A DNA stretch of 64,000 bases from NCBI GenBank assembly GCA_033439255.1, contig CM065892.1:310001-374000 (forward strand), in the 5' to 3' direction. The DNA comes from Hericium rajendrae. Its lineage: Eukaryota; Basidiomycota; Agaricomycetes; Russulales; Hericiaceae. The notes below the pieces were generated by a model. It was not told the DNA's origin. It ran no database searches and saw nothing but the letters and a program-made list of their open reading frames with translations. Numbering within the stretch: position 1 is the first letter of the stretch; every line of letters starts with the position of its first letter. This document shows positions 26,609 through 38,566 of the stretch, piece by piece. The position numbers were made by a program, and so were the translations under genes.

Positions 26609-28811
26609 TTACTCACGCTTGCGGTGACTTGGCTTCCACTTGGCCAACCATTGCTTCATCACAGCAAGACCTGCCGCCTGGACTTTGGCTACGGTTGAGT
26701 CCACGGTCCCAGCCCTTGTGAGAAGATCAGAGCAGTGGAACCCGTCGCTCTCAGAGATGGGCTGATTGGACGTGCTCGGCACCGTGTGGTTGTCGGCAGA
26801 GACGGTTGCATCACGCCAGGGATCACCTAATTATGGATGAAACACAACTTGATCAGGACTGTCAGTGAGAAAGTGAGGAGCCTGTTGTACGCACGCTGTC
26901 CTGTGGCGTAGAAAAGCCGTTCAGCTTGCGCGTTCCAACCGCCATACGCCCTGTTGGTCTTTCCAACATCGGGGACCGGCGGAGAGCTGAACGCCTCAGG
27001 GAACATCATAACACATTGTCTCTGCAGGTAAGCATGAATAATATGACAAGCAGCGTCAACAACGAAAAGCGCACCTCATCTCCACTAGGCTGGACGAGGC
27101 TCGAGACCAGAGATGGGGTGCCTGCAGGGGCGGCGTCCTGGAAGAACCCAACTTCGTTGCAACTGCGGCGAATCTGTCAGTAGTGAGAGAATCTGCGGAG
27201 ATTCGTTCACATACACAATCCAGTACCAGGAACGATTGGCGTCGTCGACAGACGTGTCTGTCCATTCTGACTGGCTAGCATTATATGTGCCGAGGCAGGT
27301 CCTGATGCGGGCCTTGAGCTCCATCGAATATATACCATCGAATATATATTAAAGACACTCACTCAGCATCTTGCTTGCCACATACTGCGGGACGCGTGAA
27401 GATTTAAACTATCAGAAAGTGGACAATAGGCTTCTCATGACGAACATGACCTACGGAGAGACAGATACGTGTTCTTGAAGTACGAACCCCAAGCACTGAC
27501 TGCATGGTCCACACCCCAACCTGAAACAGGGGCATTCTTGCCATCCTTGACCTCAAGAGCATCACAGAAGTCGAAGAATTGCGACCCAGGGCCGGAATTC
27601 GGTGACAAGCTTTGCCAGTCCCACAGGTTGTTCCTTACTGCGAAAATCAGTTTCGAGGGCAAATCGCATGTTAAATAGCTCACAGGCGCCAGTGACATCG
27701 TCTGGATGAACGACATCTGCCATCCCATACTGTTCTTTCAGCGCGGCGAAAGCGGACGTGTTCCCCGACGTATACACTTCATCCCAGTACTTCACGGCAG
27801 CCTGCACATCCGCCGAACAGTTCTGCGGCATGAACTGGCGGATGGGATCAAAGTACGCCCAGAAGTCGCTGACCGGGTGATATCAATATTGAACAGAGGA
27901 GACGTCAGAAATTGCGACGTACGTAATGCTTTCAACGACCGCGGAGGACGCATATCCAGCCCAGAACGTGTCAGGCTTGCTACAGGAGATCAGCGCTTCA
28001 GCTTCGAGACGCAGTTCATCGAAAGCCGCATCGCTTACTTTACTTTTGTCCAGCCAGTCAAAGCTCCTGCACAATCGAAACGATTGATCAGTTCCGATAG
28101 TATGTCAATTTGAAGAGATATATTACCAGAGTAACTGCCTCCGATGAGAATCCATGGAGCTTCTCCAGGCGCAACCTTGTCGCCACCGGGCATCGGAAGC
28201 TTAACATTCTCGGCGAAGTAGACGAGGTCGTCGATCGCCTGCTGGATCGTATGGTACTTCAAGCTGGCAACAGTGAGGTTCGGGTATGGGTTCGAGAGGC
28301 CATAGTAGCGATGCTCCAAGACGATGGTTGCGCCGTTCTGTTGCTTCGCAATTAGTCCGTTGACTGTTTCATTTGTTAAGTAACCCTGGTAACCTAGTCA
28401 TAGATTCGCAATGCTGTCGAATGATTATCACGCTACTAAAGCCACTCACCATCCGCATTGGATTCGCCAGGCGTGAACAACACAATTGCACCACCTGCGT
28501 ATCTGTCAGCGGGAAAAGTTCGGAAGTGAAGAAAGCAACTCACCAGGCTCGTAGTACTCCCAAGTATGCCAGTAACGTTGCTTGAACGTTCCCAGCTTCG
28601 GGTTGTCATGGTCAATGAGCTGGTCGAAGTAGTAAGTCGTGTTGAGCGGCGGCAGCGTCGCGCCCGTCCTTGCATGCTGACGAGGCTCCTGCGCGCGGGC
28701 CTGGAAAGGTCTGACGACAGGTGGAGGCGCCATGTTTCCATGAAGTCGACCGTCCGGCAACCTACCCGCGACGCCGAGGGCGAGAGCGAGGAGCGGGAAG
28801 AGAGCCAGCAT
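26609..28811 (-). CDS. Secreted S28-family serine peptidase, copy B
   Basis: Start at 28811 with signal peptide MLALFPLLALALGVAG, then RLPDGRLHGNMAPPPV and LPPLNTTYYFDQLIDHDNPK. The nucleophile motif GGSYSG lies at about 28,126-28,158. Further blocks are PQNCSADVQAAVKYWDEVYT, RNNLWDWQSLSPNSGPGSQF, CLGTYNASQSEWTDTSVDDA, MMFPEAFSSPPVPDVGKTNR, DPWRDATVSAD and SDGFHCSDL; the last exon ends WLAKWKPSHRKRE with the stop at 26609. About ten introns are implied. Its order of blocks and intron positions parallel copies A and C, and it is closest to C. I chose the ATG at 28811 because it opens directly into the signal peptide. Confidence 0.85.
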
Positions 28812-29529
28812 TGTGTCCGCGTAGGAGGCTGTCGAAGCAGACGAGCGAGGACCTTTGTCCACGTTGCATCGTGTTTTATAGAAGAATCGTTATGCGACAG
28901 GCCGACTGCAGGATCTTCGAATAAGGCGGCCGGCATCAAGGATGTTGCCAGAACCATACGGCTCCGTGGCAATTTTTGGCACGAGCCACATGTGTCGACG
29001 CTGATCCTCGTCGATCCATCGCGGCGTTAGCGCGACACAACTGGGATAGTAGAGGCGCACAATCGTCACACCAGTGATCGACGTCAAGGCGTTATGTGTG
29101 AACCATGCGGGACGGCGAAGATGACGGTACTTCGCTCAGGCCCGCCCATTGCATGCGCCCAAGGGATAAGATAAGAGCACCTGATGAACACTTACCCAAG
29201 TCGTGGACTAAAAATATGCACTTCCATCAGCTGTGAGCACAATAGGTTCTGCTTAACTTGATGCATATTCGCTGGCGACTGCTGCAGCCACCGACGGACC
29301 ATCGAGAAGGAGAAGCGGAACGCACACGGGTCGCGGCTTCGACGTGGCCGCTGCAAGGTCAGAAGGGCTTCGTACTCCGCCTTACTTCTGCGGGCCGTGA
29401 CGGAGAAGTCAAAGACGGCGGGCCGACAGCGGGCGACGCCCGCATTGACAACGAGCTTTGCGAGATAGCAATAATATGATAGCCATGACACACTGGCAAC
29501 TCGAACAATCCAGCGATAACACACTGGTA
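28812..29529. other. Intergenic gap between S28 copies B and C
   Basis: About 720 bases with the promoter of copy B and the 3' end of copy C. No other gene, repeat or RNA recognised. Confidence 0.5.
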
Positions 29530-31673
29530 TCAATCGCGCTTGTCGTGGTGGGTCAGCTTCCACTCCGCCAACCACAGTCTCATGTGCTCAAGTCCCGCCT
29601 GCTGGACCTTGTTCACGGTCGTATCAACCGCACCAGCAGCCATCCGGAGATCGGAGCAATGGAAACCGTCGCTCTCGAAGATAGGCTGGTTGAGCGTGCT
29701 TGGGACCCAATGTTGATCCGCCGACACAGTCGCATCGCGCCAGGGATCACCTGGATGGCCAACGACGTGATCAGTAAGTTGAAAGTTGTAGAAGGAGGGA
29801 GGACTTACGTTGGCCGTTGGCAAAGAACAGCCGGTTGGCTTGCGCATTCCAGCCGCCATATGCCTTGTTGGTCTTTCCAACATCGGGAACGGGCGGAGTG
29901 CTGAACGCCTCAGGGAACATCATCACGCATTGTCTCTGTGATCAAGCAGAAATGAGCGGCGCATCGAAAATGCAAATGTCAGTGTTGTCAACCCACCTCA
30001 TCGCCACCTGGTTGATCGAGCCTGGAGACGATAGATGGCGTCCCTTTAGGCGCACCGTCCTGGAACCATCCGACTTCATTACAACTGCGGCGGATCTGTC
30101 AATGACACGACGACACCCAGAAATGTGTGCACATACACGATCCAGAACCAGGAACGGTTCGCATTGTCGACAGATGTATCAGTCCATTGGGACTGAGTGG
30201 CATTGTACGTGCCTAGGCAGCTCCTGGTATGAGAAATGAGCTTTGCATCGAACAGATATTAATTGAATCCACTCACTCGGCATCTTGGTCCCCGCACACT
30301 GTCGCACCCGAAAAGATTCAAAGATCAACAAGTGCCCAGTGGCCTCACTAGCAGAACATGACTCACGAATGGACAAGTAAGTGTTCTTGAAGTACGAGCC
30401 CCAGGCAGTAAGCGCATGATCAATACCCCATCCCGAGGCAGGCGCATTTTTGCCATCCTCGACCTCAAGCGCGTCGCAGAAACTGAAGAACTGCGACCCG
30501 GCTCCCGAAGTGGGCGACAAGCTCTGCCAGTCCCACAAGTGATTTCTCACTGCGCGATGATCAACATCTCAATGAACGCAATAACGAAGAACTGCAACAT
30601 GACTCACATGCGCCAGTGACGTCGTCCGGATGAACGACATTGGACATGCCGAACAGGTCCTTGAGGGCGGTGAAAGCGGACTGGTTTCCCGAGGCGTAGA
30701 CATGGTCAAAGTGCTGCACGACAGCTTGAACATCCGCGGAACAGTTCCGAGGCATGAACTTGCGGATCGGGTCGAAATACTGCCAGAAATCACTGCGCGG
30801 TTATCAACATCGCACATATAGAATGTGGAAAGACTGCAACGAACGTGATGCTCTCCACAACGGCAGAGGACGCGTAGCCAGCCCAGAAAATATCGGGTTT
30901 GCTAAAGACAAGTAAGTCCAAGTGTATGCGCCACGATATACTGCAATCAATTTACTTAATTTTCGTCCAGCCAGTCAAAGCACCCGAGTAGCTTCCTCCA
31001 ACAAGGACCCACGGAGCCTTGTCAGGCGCGACTTTGTCGCCGCCCGGCATGGGCAGCTTGACATTTTCAGCGAAGTAGACGAGATCCTCGATTGCTTGCT
31101 GGATCGTGTGGTACTTCAAGCTGGCGACCGACAAGTCGGGGTAGGGATTGGACAGGCCATAGAAACGATGCTCCAGCACGATGGTCGCGCCATTGTTCTG
31201 TTGCGCGATCTGCCCGTTGATGGTCGCGTTTGTCAGGTAACCCGAGAACGCTGGACACGAAGTCAATATGGGCTGAAGGGGAGCCGAAAATGGCAGGAAG
31301 CACTCACGCTGTGCATTCCCTTCACCAGGCGTAAACAGCACGATCGCGCCGCCTTCGAATCACGTCAACAAGGAAAGCATTTACTGAACATGATAGCACA
31401 CGCACCAGGTTCGTAAAACTCCCAAGTGTGCCAGTAACGCTGCTTGAAAGTCCCCAGACCAGGATTCGTGTGATCGATGAGCTGATCGAAGTAGTACGTC
31501 GTGTTCAGCGGCGGCAACGTCGAGCCCGTTCTCGCATGCTCACGAGGCTCCGGCAGGATCGCGCTGAGTGGCAGCAGGATGGGCGCAGGCGCCATGTTTC
31601 CGTGTATTCGACCATCGGGAAGGCGGGCTGCGACCGATACGGCGAGGGCAAGCAACGGGACCAAGAGTATCAT
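29530..31673 (-). CDS. Secreted S28-family serine peptidase, copy C
   Basis: Start at 31673: signal peptide MILLVPLLALAVSVAA, then RLPDGRIHGNMAPAP. About eleven exons can be followed: the N-terminal exon to TWEFYEPG; GAIVLFTPGEGNAQ; a long exon with LEHRFYGLSNPYPDLS and the nucleophile motif GGSYSG (about 30,977-31,018); KPDIFWAGYASSAVVESIT; PRNCSADVQAVVQHFDHVYA; HLWDWQSLSPTSGAGSQFFS; CLGTYNATQSQWTDTSVDNA; CNEVGWFQDGAPKGTPS; RQCVMMFPEAFSTPPVPD; and the last exon with DPWRDATVSADQH and SDGFHCSDLRMAAG, stop at 29530. All catalytic regions are present, so it should be active. The role is probably extracellular breakdown of proline-rich protein, inferred from the family. Confidence 0.86.
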
Positions 31674-32094
31674 GGTGTCTGCAACGAATGAATTAACGAG
31701 GGGACGCCCTTCCGTCGAAGGATGAGGGCTGGGGGTTGTTCATCTGATGCTTGATACTCGGTTCTATATATCATCGACGCCATCGGGAACAGCGCGTCTC
31801 AGCTGGGGGATCGGTCTTGATGGTGAACCCATCATCACGTCGGCAACGCGTCGGAACGCGCTTTAGCACGCTTCTCGTAAATGCTTGGCGGGAACCGCGT
31901 GTCTTGACCCTGATTAGCCTCGGCGGACACCCAGATAGGATCGTATCGCAGAGACAGGTCAAGCGTCCATGTGGTAAGCGAGACGACGATAAAACTCACC
32001 TAACACGAGGATAGCTTCCAGGCCCCGACTCCAGTGAGCAATGTGCTAACTTAAAGCCCACGCACAAGCTAGAATACATACACCGACATGCCTC
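31674..32094. other. Intergenic gap
   Basis: About 420 bases holding the promoter of S28 copy C and the 3' end of the PP2C gene. Nothing else seen. Confidence 0.5.
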
Positions 32095-33581
32095 CTAAAG
32101 CCGCAACACGATCACCGTCGTGTCATCCATCCACCGCTCAAACATCTCCACGGTCATCATCCGCGACACCCTCTCTGTGTCCGTCCCGCCCAGTCCCTCG
32201 CGCAACAGCGCCAGCGCACCATTTGCGTCCTTACCCGCCCGATCAATCACGTCGAACCACGCCTCCGTCGGCCCCGCGCGGAAGATATCCGTCAACCCAT
32301 CGCTGCACAGTACGAGCACCTGCTCGCCCTGCAGCGCCGCGTGCCGCACATCGGGTGTGTTCAGCAAGTATGGCGGCGTCCGGATGCGCGCCCTGAAGTC
32401 CTGCGCGCCGTAGTGCGGCGGGCAGCGCACGGCCGGATGCAGGAAGACGCGCTCCGTCCACATCGCAGGCAATCGCCACGCGTGGTCGCCGAGCGCTACC
32501 GACAGAAGAGGAAAGTAAGCATGCCCGATCAGCGTGAGGAGCCTATGCATCTCTCACCTCGTGTAACTGCAAGGGCGCCGAGCACCCTGTTCCGCATCAA
32601 GCAGGCGGCCTCCCCGGGATGCGCCGCGCGCACGCGCGCCGCCTCGGCTGCGTTTGTACCGCTGTGATCTGCGCTGAGGACGCGGACGTCCCATGCGCGC
32701 GGCCGCGTGCGTGTACCGAGTGCGGCTACCGAGTCGCCGAGACTCGCGACCCAGAGGTGCTCGCGCCGCGGATCCACGAGCGCAAGCACTGCGGTCGTGC
32801 CGCGCGCGGAACGCGTGACGACGGGCAGGTTCGCAGAGTCGCTGATGATCGCGTGCAGGGTGTCGTCACTGAGCGCGGACAGCGCTGCCGTCGAGGCCGC
32901 GATCGCGCCTGCGAGGGGATCACGCGCGGCCGAAGGGGCAGTTGGGGTCGCGGGCCCAGGGAAGAGCGCTAGCAGTTCGGACAACGCGTTGTCGTCAAGC
33001 TCCGAGATTGTGCGCGCGAGGAGCGCGCCGATGGCCTCCGTGTCGACACCACGCTCAAATGGATGCGCGCGCAGATGCGCCTGCAGCGCGTCGCGCACGC
33101 GCAGCGGCAGTTGTACGACCGCGTGTTCCGCCATCTCGTGCCCCGCGTGCCCTGTAGCAACCTATCATCCCTGCATGCCTCACGAGAGATAGATGGATGC
33201 ACACGCACCGTCAAACAGCGCTGCGAAGCGCCAGGGCTTGGGCCCGCCGAGGTCCCATGCCTGCACGACGTACCGATCCTGGTTGCGCTCGTCCTCGCTG
33301 CAGCACGGCTGGAAGCTCACTGCGTCTGCGCCCACGGCGTCATAGCGCGTCGCGAGGGCCTGCCGCGCGAGTTCGGCGGTGAGCGCGGGCTCGCTAAGCT
33401 GGCGGAAGCGCCAGCGGACGGGCAGGCAATCATCGTCAGCGTCGTGGAAAGTGCGGTAGTTGTGTGGGGAGAAGGCGCTCGGCGTGAGCGGGATCGCAGA
33501 GCGCGAGGACTGGGAAGGCCCGCGTGGGATGGAGATGGGCGCGGCTCTGGTTCTGGATTGTGTTTTGCGCGGGGACGCCAT
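32095..33581 (-). CDS. PP2C-type protein phosphatase
   Basis: CDS complement(join(32095..32495,32558..33151,33209..33581)), 455 residues. PP2C enzymes are Mg/Mn-dependent Ser/Thr phosphatases. The metal-binding motifs are present: QDRYVVQ, ALFDGHAGHEMAEHA (Asp-Gly-His, formed across the first intron), LVLCSDGLTD and WMDDTTVIVL. DHSGTNAAEAARVRAAHP and VTRALGDHAW (across the second intron) also match. The spacing and the large insertion after DGH resemble the pyruvate dehydrogenase phosphatase/Ptc5 group, so a mitochondrial role is possible, though I see no convincing targeting signal. Introns are 57 and 62 bases. The ATG at 33581 is the first in frame after an upstream region without ATG. Confidence 0.88.
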
Positions 33582-34457
33582 GTCGCTGTCGGGGCGAATC
33601 GTAAAGGTGGTCGTGCTCGTAAAGGTCGATGGGCTGGTTGAGTATGAGTCTGTGCACGATTGGCGTGACGCAGAACCTGGAGTTGTGCAGGGCTGAGGGT
33701 CAGACAAGTCGATCCGATTTCTGAGGGCACGAAGTGCTCCGTCAATCGTCTCCTCTGCCTCTCAGGGATTATTGATAGACTGAAAGCCTAGTGAGTGACT
33801 GCCCCATTGACGATTCAGACACAACGGAGAATATGAGCTTACTGTGCTGCTAGAACTCTGTCCCGCGGGCGACCCGTGGCGACGACTTACTGCAAGTTAC
33901 TTCGCAGATGATGGTGCCCGAGATGAAGTTAATCACGGGACGGTAGGAAGTCAAGGGCATCAGTAGTATCCCATTCGAGCTGAAGCAGCACGTCGTGTGC
34001 GCAATACGCATCACCTTCGTTAGGCGACTACACGCTGCAGGCGTGCGCACAGTTGGAAGTTCACTTTGGCCCGATGCTGCAGTTGCAAAGACGAGTCGGC
34101 AGCGGTCGGCAGCGGCCGGAATTTGCCGAGCTCCCACAAGGCAACCGACATTCCCAAATTGGCAGAAGAAGGTCGAGAGGTCGCGGACACGGTACTGGTT
34201 TGAAAGCTTTATGATTCCTGCTATTCTGATGGAACAAGCGAAAGAAACCAAACACAGACGAAGTAACACAGAGGTATGCAAGATATTACGATTCTACAAG
34301 GCGCTCCGACTCTACTGTACACATGGGTGTATATAAACACTACTCTAATCTACAGACGGAACGAACGACGAGAGCACGCGGCGACGACAGAAAAATATCT
34401 GAAGAGATGAAACGAAGGTCATCTGTTGAACACACGAGTCATAATGCATGCAGGCTA
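33582..34457. other. Intergenic gap
   Basis: About 875 bases. A minus-strand frame at 33850-34281 has no ATG start and no recognisable motif, so it is not called. Otherwise empty. Confidence 0.5.
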
Positions 34458-35858
34458 TCATGAGGTAGCCTTGACAGTCTGCGCAGCGACGGGCCCATCC
34501 TCCTGCACGGGCAGCTCGTCAAACGATCCCGCGACCTTCTCAAGCATGCGTCTGTGCTTGAACAGCAGCGCGGACTGGACCGCTGAATAGTAAAACGGGG
34601 ACGTCCAAAGGAAGAATCGGGTGTATTGCCCGCCGACCTTGTCGTAGTCGGCTGCAGGCACGATCAGGCAATGTGAAGACGAGATGCGATACATGACGTA
34701 CCGACAAGTGCAGAGCGCATGTCGAGCCAGGTTTTGGTGACATCGGTGAGGATCGCGTCGACACCCCAGCGCACGGCCTCCATCATATGCGCTGGGTCAT
34801 TGACGGTCCAGACCATCAGCGCCTTGTCCGCCGCCTTGCATTCGCTGCGAAACCTGCAACCAATGAGCACCGCACCGCACATAAAAGTATTACTAAGAGG
34901 ACTCACTTCTCGCCGTCCATGGTCGCCAGCGAGCCAAACCACATCGAGAACGCATGGCAGTCGTCCCAGAAGTACTGCCGCGCGAGATAGGTGCTGCCGC
35001 CGATATACGAGCGGCGGCAGTAGGACATCCACTTCTTCGCCGGGCCGAGGAAGCGGGGGTGCCAGAGCCCGAGGATGATCCGCGGCGCGAGCTGCGTCTC
35101 CCACCCGGGCTGCGCGGATATGATCTTGTGCATCAGCGAGAAGAGACGCGTCGGGTCGTTGTAGACCTTCACATCGACGTTGAACTTGACATGGTGATTT
35201 TCGGGCTGCGGGGGTGTGGGTCCGGAGCCGGGAGCGGGGTTCGGGGCGACGCACCTTCATGAGCAGCGTGACGGTCTCAGCGAATGTCGGGATGGATTGC
35301 TTGGGCAGTTTTATCGTCCTGGCATGCTCCATCCCGTCCTTCCCATACCACTTCCGCTCTCTAATCATGCCTGAAACCCACCCGGTTAATAACAGACATT
35401 GCGTGTGAGACTCTGAAGGCACATACCTTTCGAGTTCGTCGTCCGCTCCAAACCTGCGTGTGGGCACACGTTAGCTGCGGTACGTGTGGGAGGAGAGGGC
35501 ACGCACTGGGATCATGGAACATGACGACGACGTCGTCCAGGGAGACGTGGACGTCTGCGACTACGGTTACGGGCTTCAAACGCACACCAAACAGTATGAA
35601 TTACCGCTTTCGATGCCTTCGGACCCGTCGCGGATGGCGGCCTCGAAGCTCGCGAGCGTGTTCTCGGGGTATGCTGCCGAGGCCTAGCGGGCGGATAACG
35701 GGGCGGTCAGTGCGCCTGCTGCAGATGTCAACGGAGGCTACTCACACCACGATGTCCCCAGCACTCTGTCAAGGGCGGTTAGCAAATGCGTATCATTCCA
35801 CTGGTAGATCATAGGGAATCCCACCGGGCAAGATACGGTTGTCAATCAACTTGGCCAT
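34458..35858 (-). CDS. PGC1: Phosphatidylglycerol phospholipase C / GDPD-like (PGC1-like)
   Basis: CDS complement(join(34458..34651,34702..34853,34907..35205,35255..35370,35427..35453,35507..35554,35605..35683,35746..35765,35825..35858)), 322 residues against 321 in yeast Pgc1. GDPD-fold hallmarks: CWGHRGASAAYPENTLASFE (first catalytic His), EGIESDVHVSLDDVVVMFHD (metal-binding Glu, Asp and second His), and VWTVNDPAHMMEAVRWGVDA. A hydrophobic C-terminal part (FFLWTSPFYYSAVQSALLF) could anchor the protein. Pgc1 removes the head group of phosphatidylglycerol in lipid droplets and mitochondria. Nine exons include ones of 34, 20 and 27 bases; all phases close. An in-frame upstream ATG at 35975 would add 39 residues, but a TATAAATT at 35981-35988 lies too close to it, so 35858 is preferred. 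Confidence 0.88.
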
Positions 35859-35980
35859 AGGCGGCGGCAAAGTTGCTAGCGACAAGAGCGCGGACGAGAA
35901 AACGAGACGGAACCAAAGGGGAGGCTCGAACAGCGTCGAGGGAGTCAAAGCCTTGGACAGGGGCACGCGAGCCATCTGGG

Positions 35981-35988
35981 AATTTATA
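35981..35988 (-). promoter_or_regulatory. TATA-like box upstream of the PGC1-like gene
   Basis: TATAAATT on the minus strand, about 120 bases upstream of the chosen start. Its position argues against the upstream ATG at 35975. Not tested by any transcript evidence. Confidence 0.4.
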
Positions 35989-38566
35989 GTCCTGAACATG
36001 GGGGTTATGCGACGTCTACTGATTCCCAGAAGCATGCATGAGGAAGAACTGGAGACAAGCCGGGGCAGAGTGGCGCTTGCCGGGACGACGCGCCTTACAT
36101 ACAGCAAACGTGTACCCCGTAATATTGCCTCCGCGCGCACTCACGAATCCAGACTTGGTCATCCTCCGCGAACGTGCTCCTCCTCCCGACGTCCACCACT
36201 GGCTGGAACTGTGCGTAGCTTTTCTATTCTTGCTCTCTCGCCAATGGCATTGCGCGCGTGAACCTGTCTGTTTCGAGTGAACCACAACGGATATATAGGC
36301 ACCGCGTCCATCGACAGGTCCATTCACCTAAACAGGTGGTTATCCTTCCTTTGTGATCTTCCCATCGGCCAGGGGTCGAGCTGCCATCAAGGTTTTAGCC
36401 GTCATCATGCGGTCAGATATTACCTATAAGCTTCCTATGCACCACCTGCCAATTCTTACGGATCCCATCTCTTCCCCGCCGGACGTCTCATGATTCATGG
36501 AACACGACACTCGCATCATACCTTCGAATACGTCCATTTGGAAACTGTGAAACAACCCTCATCATGTAGCATGTTCGGGAAACCGGATGACCTGCAGATT
36601 CACCTGGACATATATGATTCCCTCTAATCACGGCGCGTCGTCAGCACTTACTCCTTCCAGGTCATTTCGCTCATCATATTGGAACCGTCGGGATTTTCCG
36701 GGGCCTTCGCCGAAAAATGTGCGTCTGCTGGAGCCGGTGAAGGCAATAACATCAAGCCAGAGAAAATAGGGGTCTGTGTGTACAGTGCGGATCGTCGGAG
36801 AGTGCGCATCTGCCGCAGTGCGCGTCGAGGATACAAACGCGCAAACTCGGCAAAGAGATCAATCATCGATGCCGCGAACACGCGCTGTCAGGCGCCGTCT
36901 CGGCATTTCACTGTCTACGCGCTTCCGATGCGCCGGCGCCCGCTGTGTTGTCCTGTTCAACGTTCAAACGTTCAAACGTTCACTCCCGAATGCACCTCGT
37001 ACGGTTGTGCTCAAGTTGTGGTCATAATGCAGTCTATCGTTTGAATACTCAAAGATATAAAAACTCATAGACTACAATACACGAGCTTTGACCTACGTCC
37101 CATTACCAGTCACCGAAACTCAAACCAAGCTGACATCCTACCGTCCGAGCACGTCGACAACTAGTTTAACGATGGGAGACTTCTTGACCGTTGAACACTG
37201 CCATCCGCAAGCTTTCGTATTGGGGTATTGGCCTTGATACCAGTCCAGACGGGTACCTCACCTCAAGAGACTTGCATTTGACAACTTACATACGCCGCAA
37301 CAAAAGATTGCTGACCCGCTTCAAGCATACCAATCTCCAGCCTACGAACCGTCACGCCGTCGCTGCCACAGCGTGCATCAACATCAACTTCTGCACGCAG
37401 AGTTCCTCGAGCGGTGGCGGCCAGTAGATTCACGATGAGCCGCAGCCCGCTGCGAAAGGTCTTGAGGTTGGGTAGGGCGCTGTCGCAGAGGGGTGCATGT
37501 ATTCATACGGCCACGCGAGATGCTGCAGGCCCAGATGCGCCTCGAGAAAGCGTGCGCTGCCGATGCACCACCTCCACCTGTCGATTTCGAGGCGGGGGAA
37601 ACGACACTCAGAGAACGTAAAGACAATGAGGTCGGTTTTCCTCGTGCAGGGAAGGGGAATACAACGCCTGGATTGCGTTATTGGCTGTTTGCTGGGGATG
37701 GCGAACTGACCTCAAACGCAACGAGTTGCAGTTCCGTCAATATGCATCGCCTTCAGATACGACAGATGCCATGCATATTCCAATTCAGACCCTGGGGAGC
37801 TCGATAGGGAACACAAGCGCATGTCATTCATTGTGCGGTAAGACGCATGGTCAGGGACGATGACCGTGTAGAAGGCACAGCTACTGCAAGTGCAATAAGC
37901 TCGGAGATGACACGGGCTTAACATACAATTTCGTTGAGAATGTTGTAAGGGAGCTGCGGACGGCTTGTGTGGATAGGGGATCTGGCATCAGTGCATGTCA
38001 TCGGACATCGCGGTGGGAGAGAAATACGTGGTTCAGACGCCTATACGCCTGGTTCTGAGGTTCTGAGATGGCCGCGGGTAAATGGGCGCTCGTGAGTTCA
38101 CCAATGACGAGGGTCCTAATACACCAAAGGATGCATCGATGAGGAGACATGGCTGGGTTTGTACAAGTTCGTAGCGTCTGAATCGACGTAAGTACGTACA
38201 TCAGAAGCACCGAAGTCGAGCCGACGGGGACGCCGTCGCAGCCTTTCGCTTGAGAGTCGCGATAGTCCAGGATGGGTGAGGAGCCAAGAGCTAAAAGAGT
38301 CGCAGAGAATGGTCGGACCTTGCACCGTTGAGGACCATTGCAGACTAGGGCGACAGAAAGCCGATAGGCTCAGGCTGTAAGTACGTAGAAGCTGTGAACA
38401 AAGTATGTCGGGCGGACCGCAGCAGGGCCGCAGCTACTTGGGCATGAGGCCAGGAAACCAAACAAGAACCAAATAGCGCGATACGGCATGGGATGCTGGA
38501 ATTGTACCTTTGCTTTCTCGACTGACTTGAAGCTCGATAACAGCAGTCCCGGTTTGACTCGACCGT
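35989..38566. other. Gene-poor stretch of about 2.6 kb
   Basis: I find no confident gene here. Short frames on both strands lack recognisable domains. A weak possibility is a plus-strand fragment near 37,434-37,620 (MSRSPLRKVLRLGRALSQRG, then EMLQAQMRLEKACAADAPPP in another frame), but no splice path joins them cleanly. A tiny direct repeat CGTTCAAA occurs three times at about 36,960-36,982. A minus-strand stretch at about 36,150-36,210 reads FQPVVDVGRRSTFAEDDQVW before a possible GTGAGT donor, and may be an isolated exon. Confidence 0.4.

Noticed and set aside
33850-34281. Minus-strand frame of 143 codons with a hydrophobic start
   Set aside because: No ATG start, no recognisable domain, and it sits in a promoter-like gap.
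35859-35975. Longer N-terminus for the PGC1-like protein from the ATG at 35975
   Set aside because: A TATA-like box sits only six bases upstream of that ATG, so transcription would probably start after it; the added residues match nothing conserved.
37434-37807. Small plus-strand gene in the gene-poor stretch
   Set aside because: The two protein-like pieces are in different frames and no intron with acceptable sites and length joins them.
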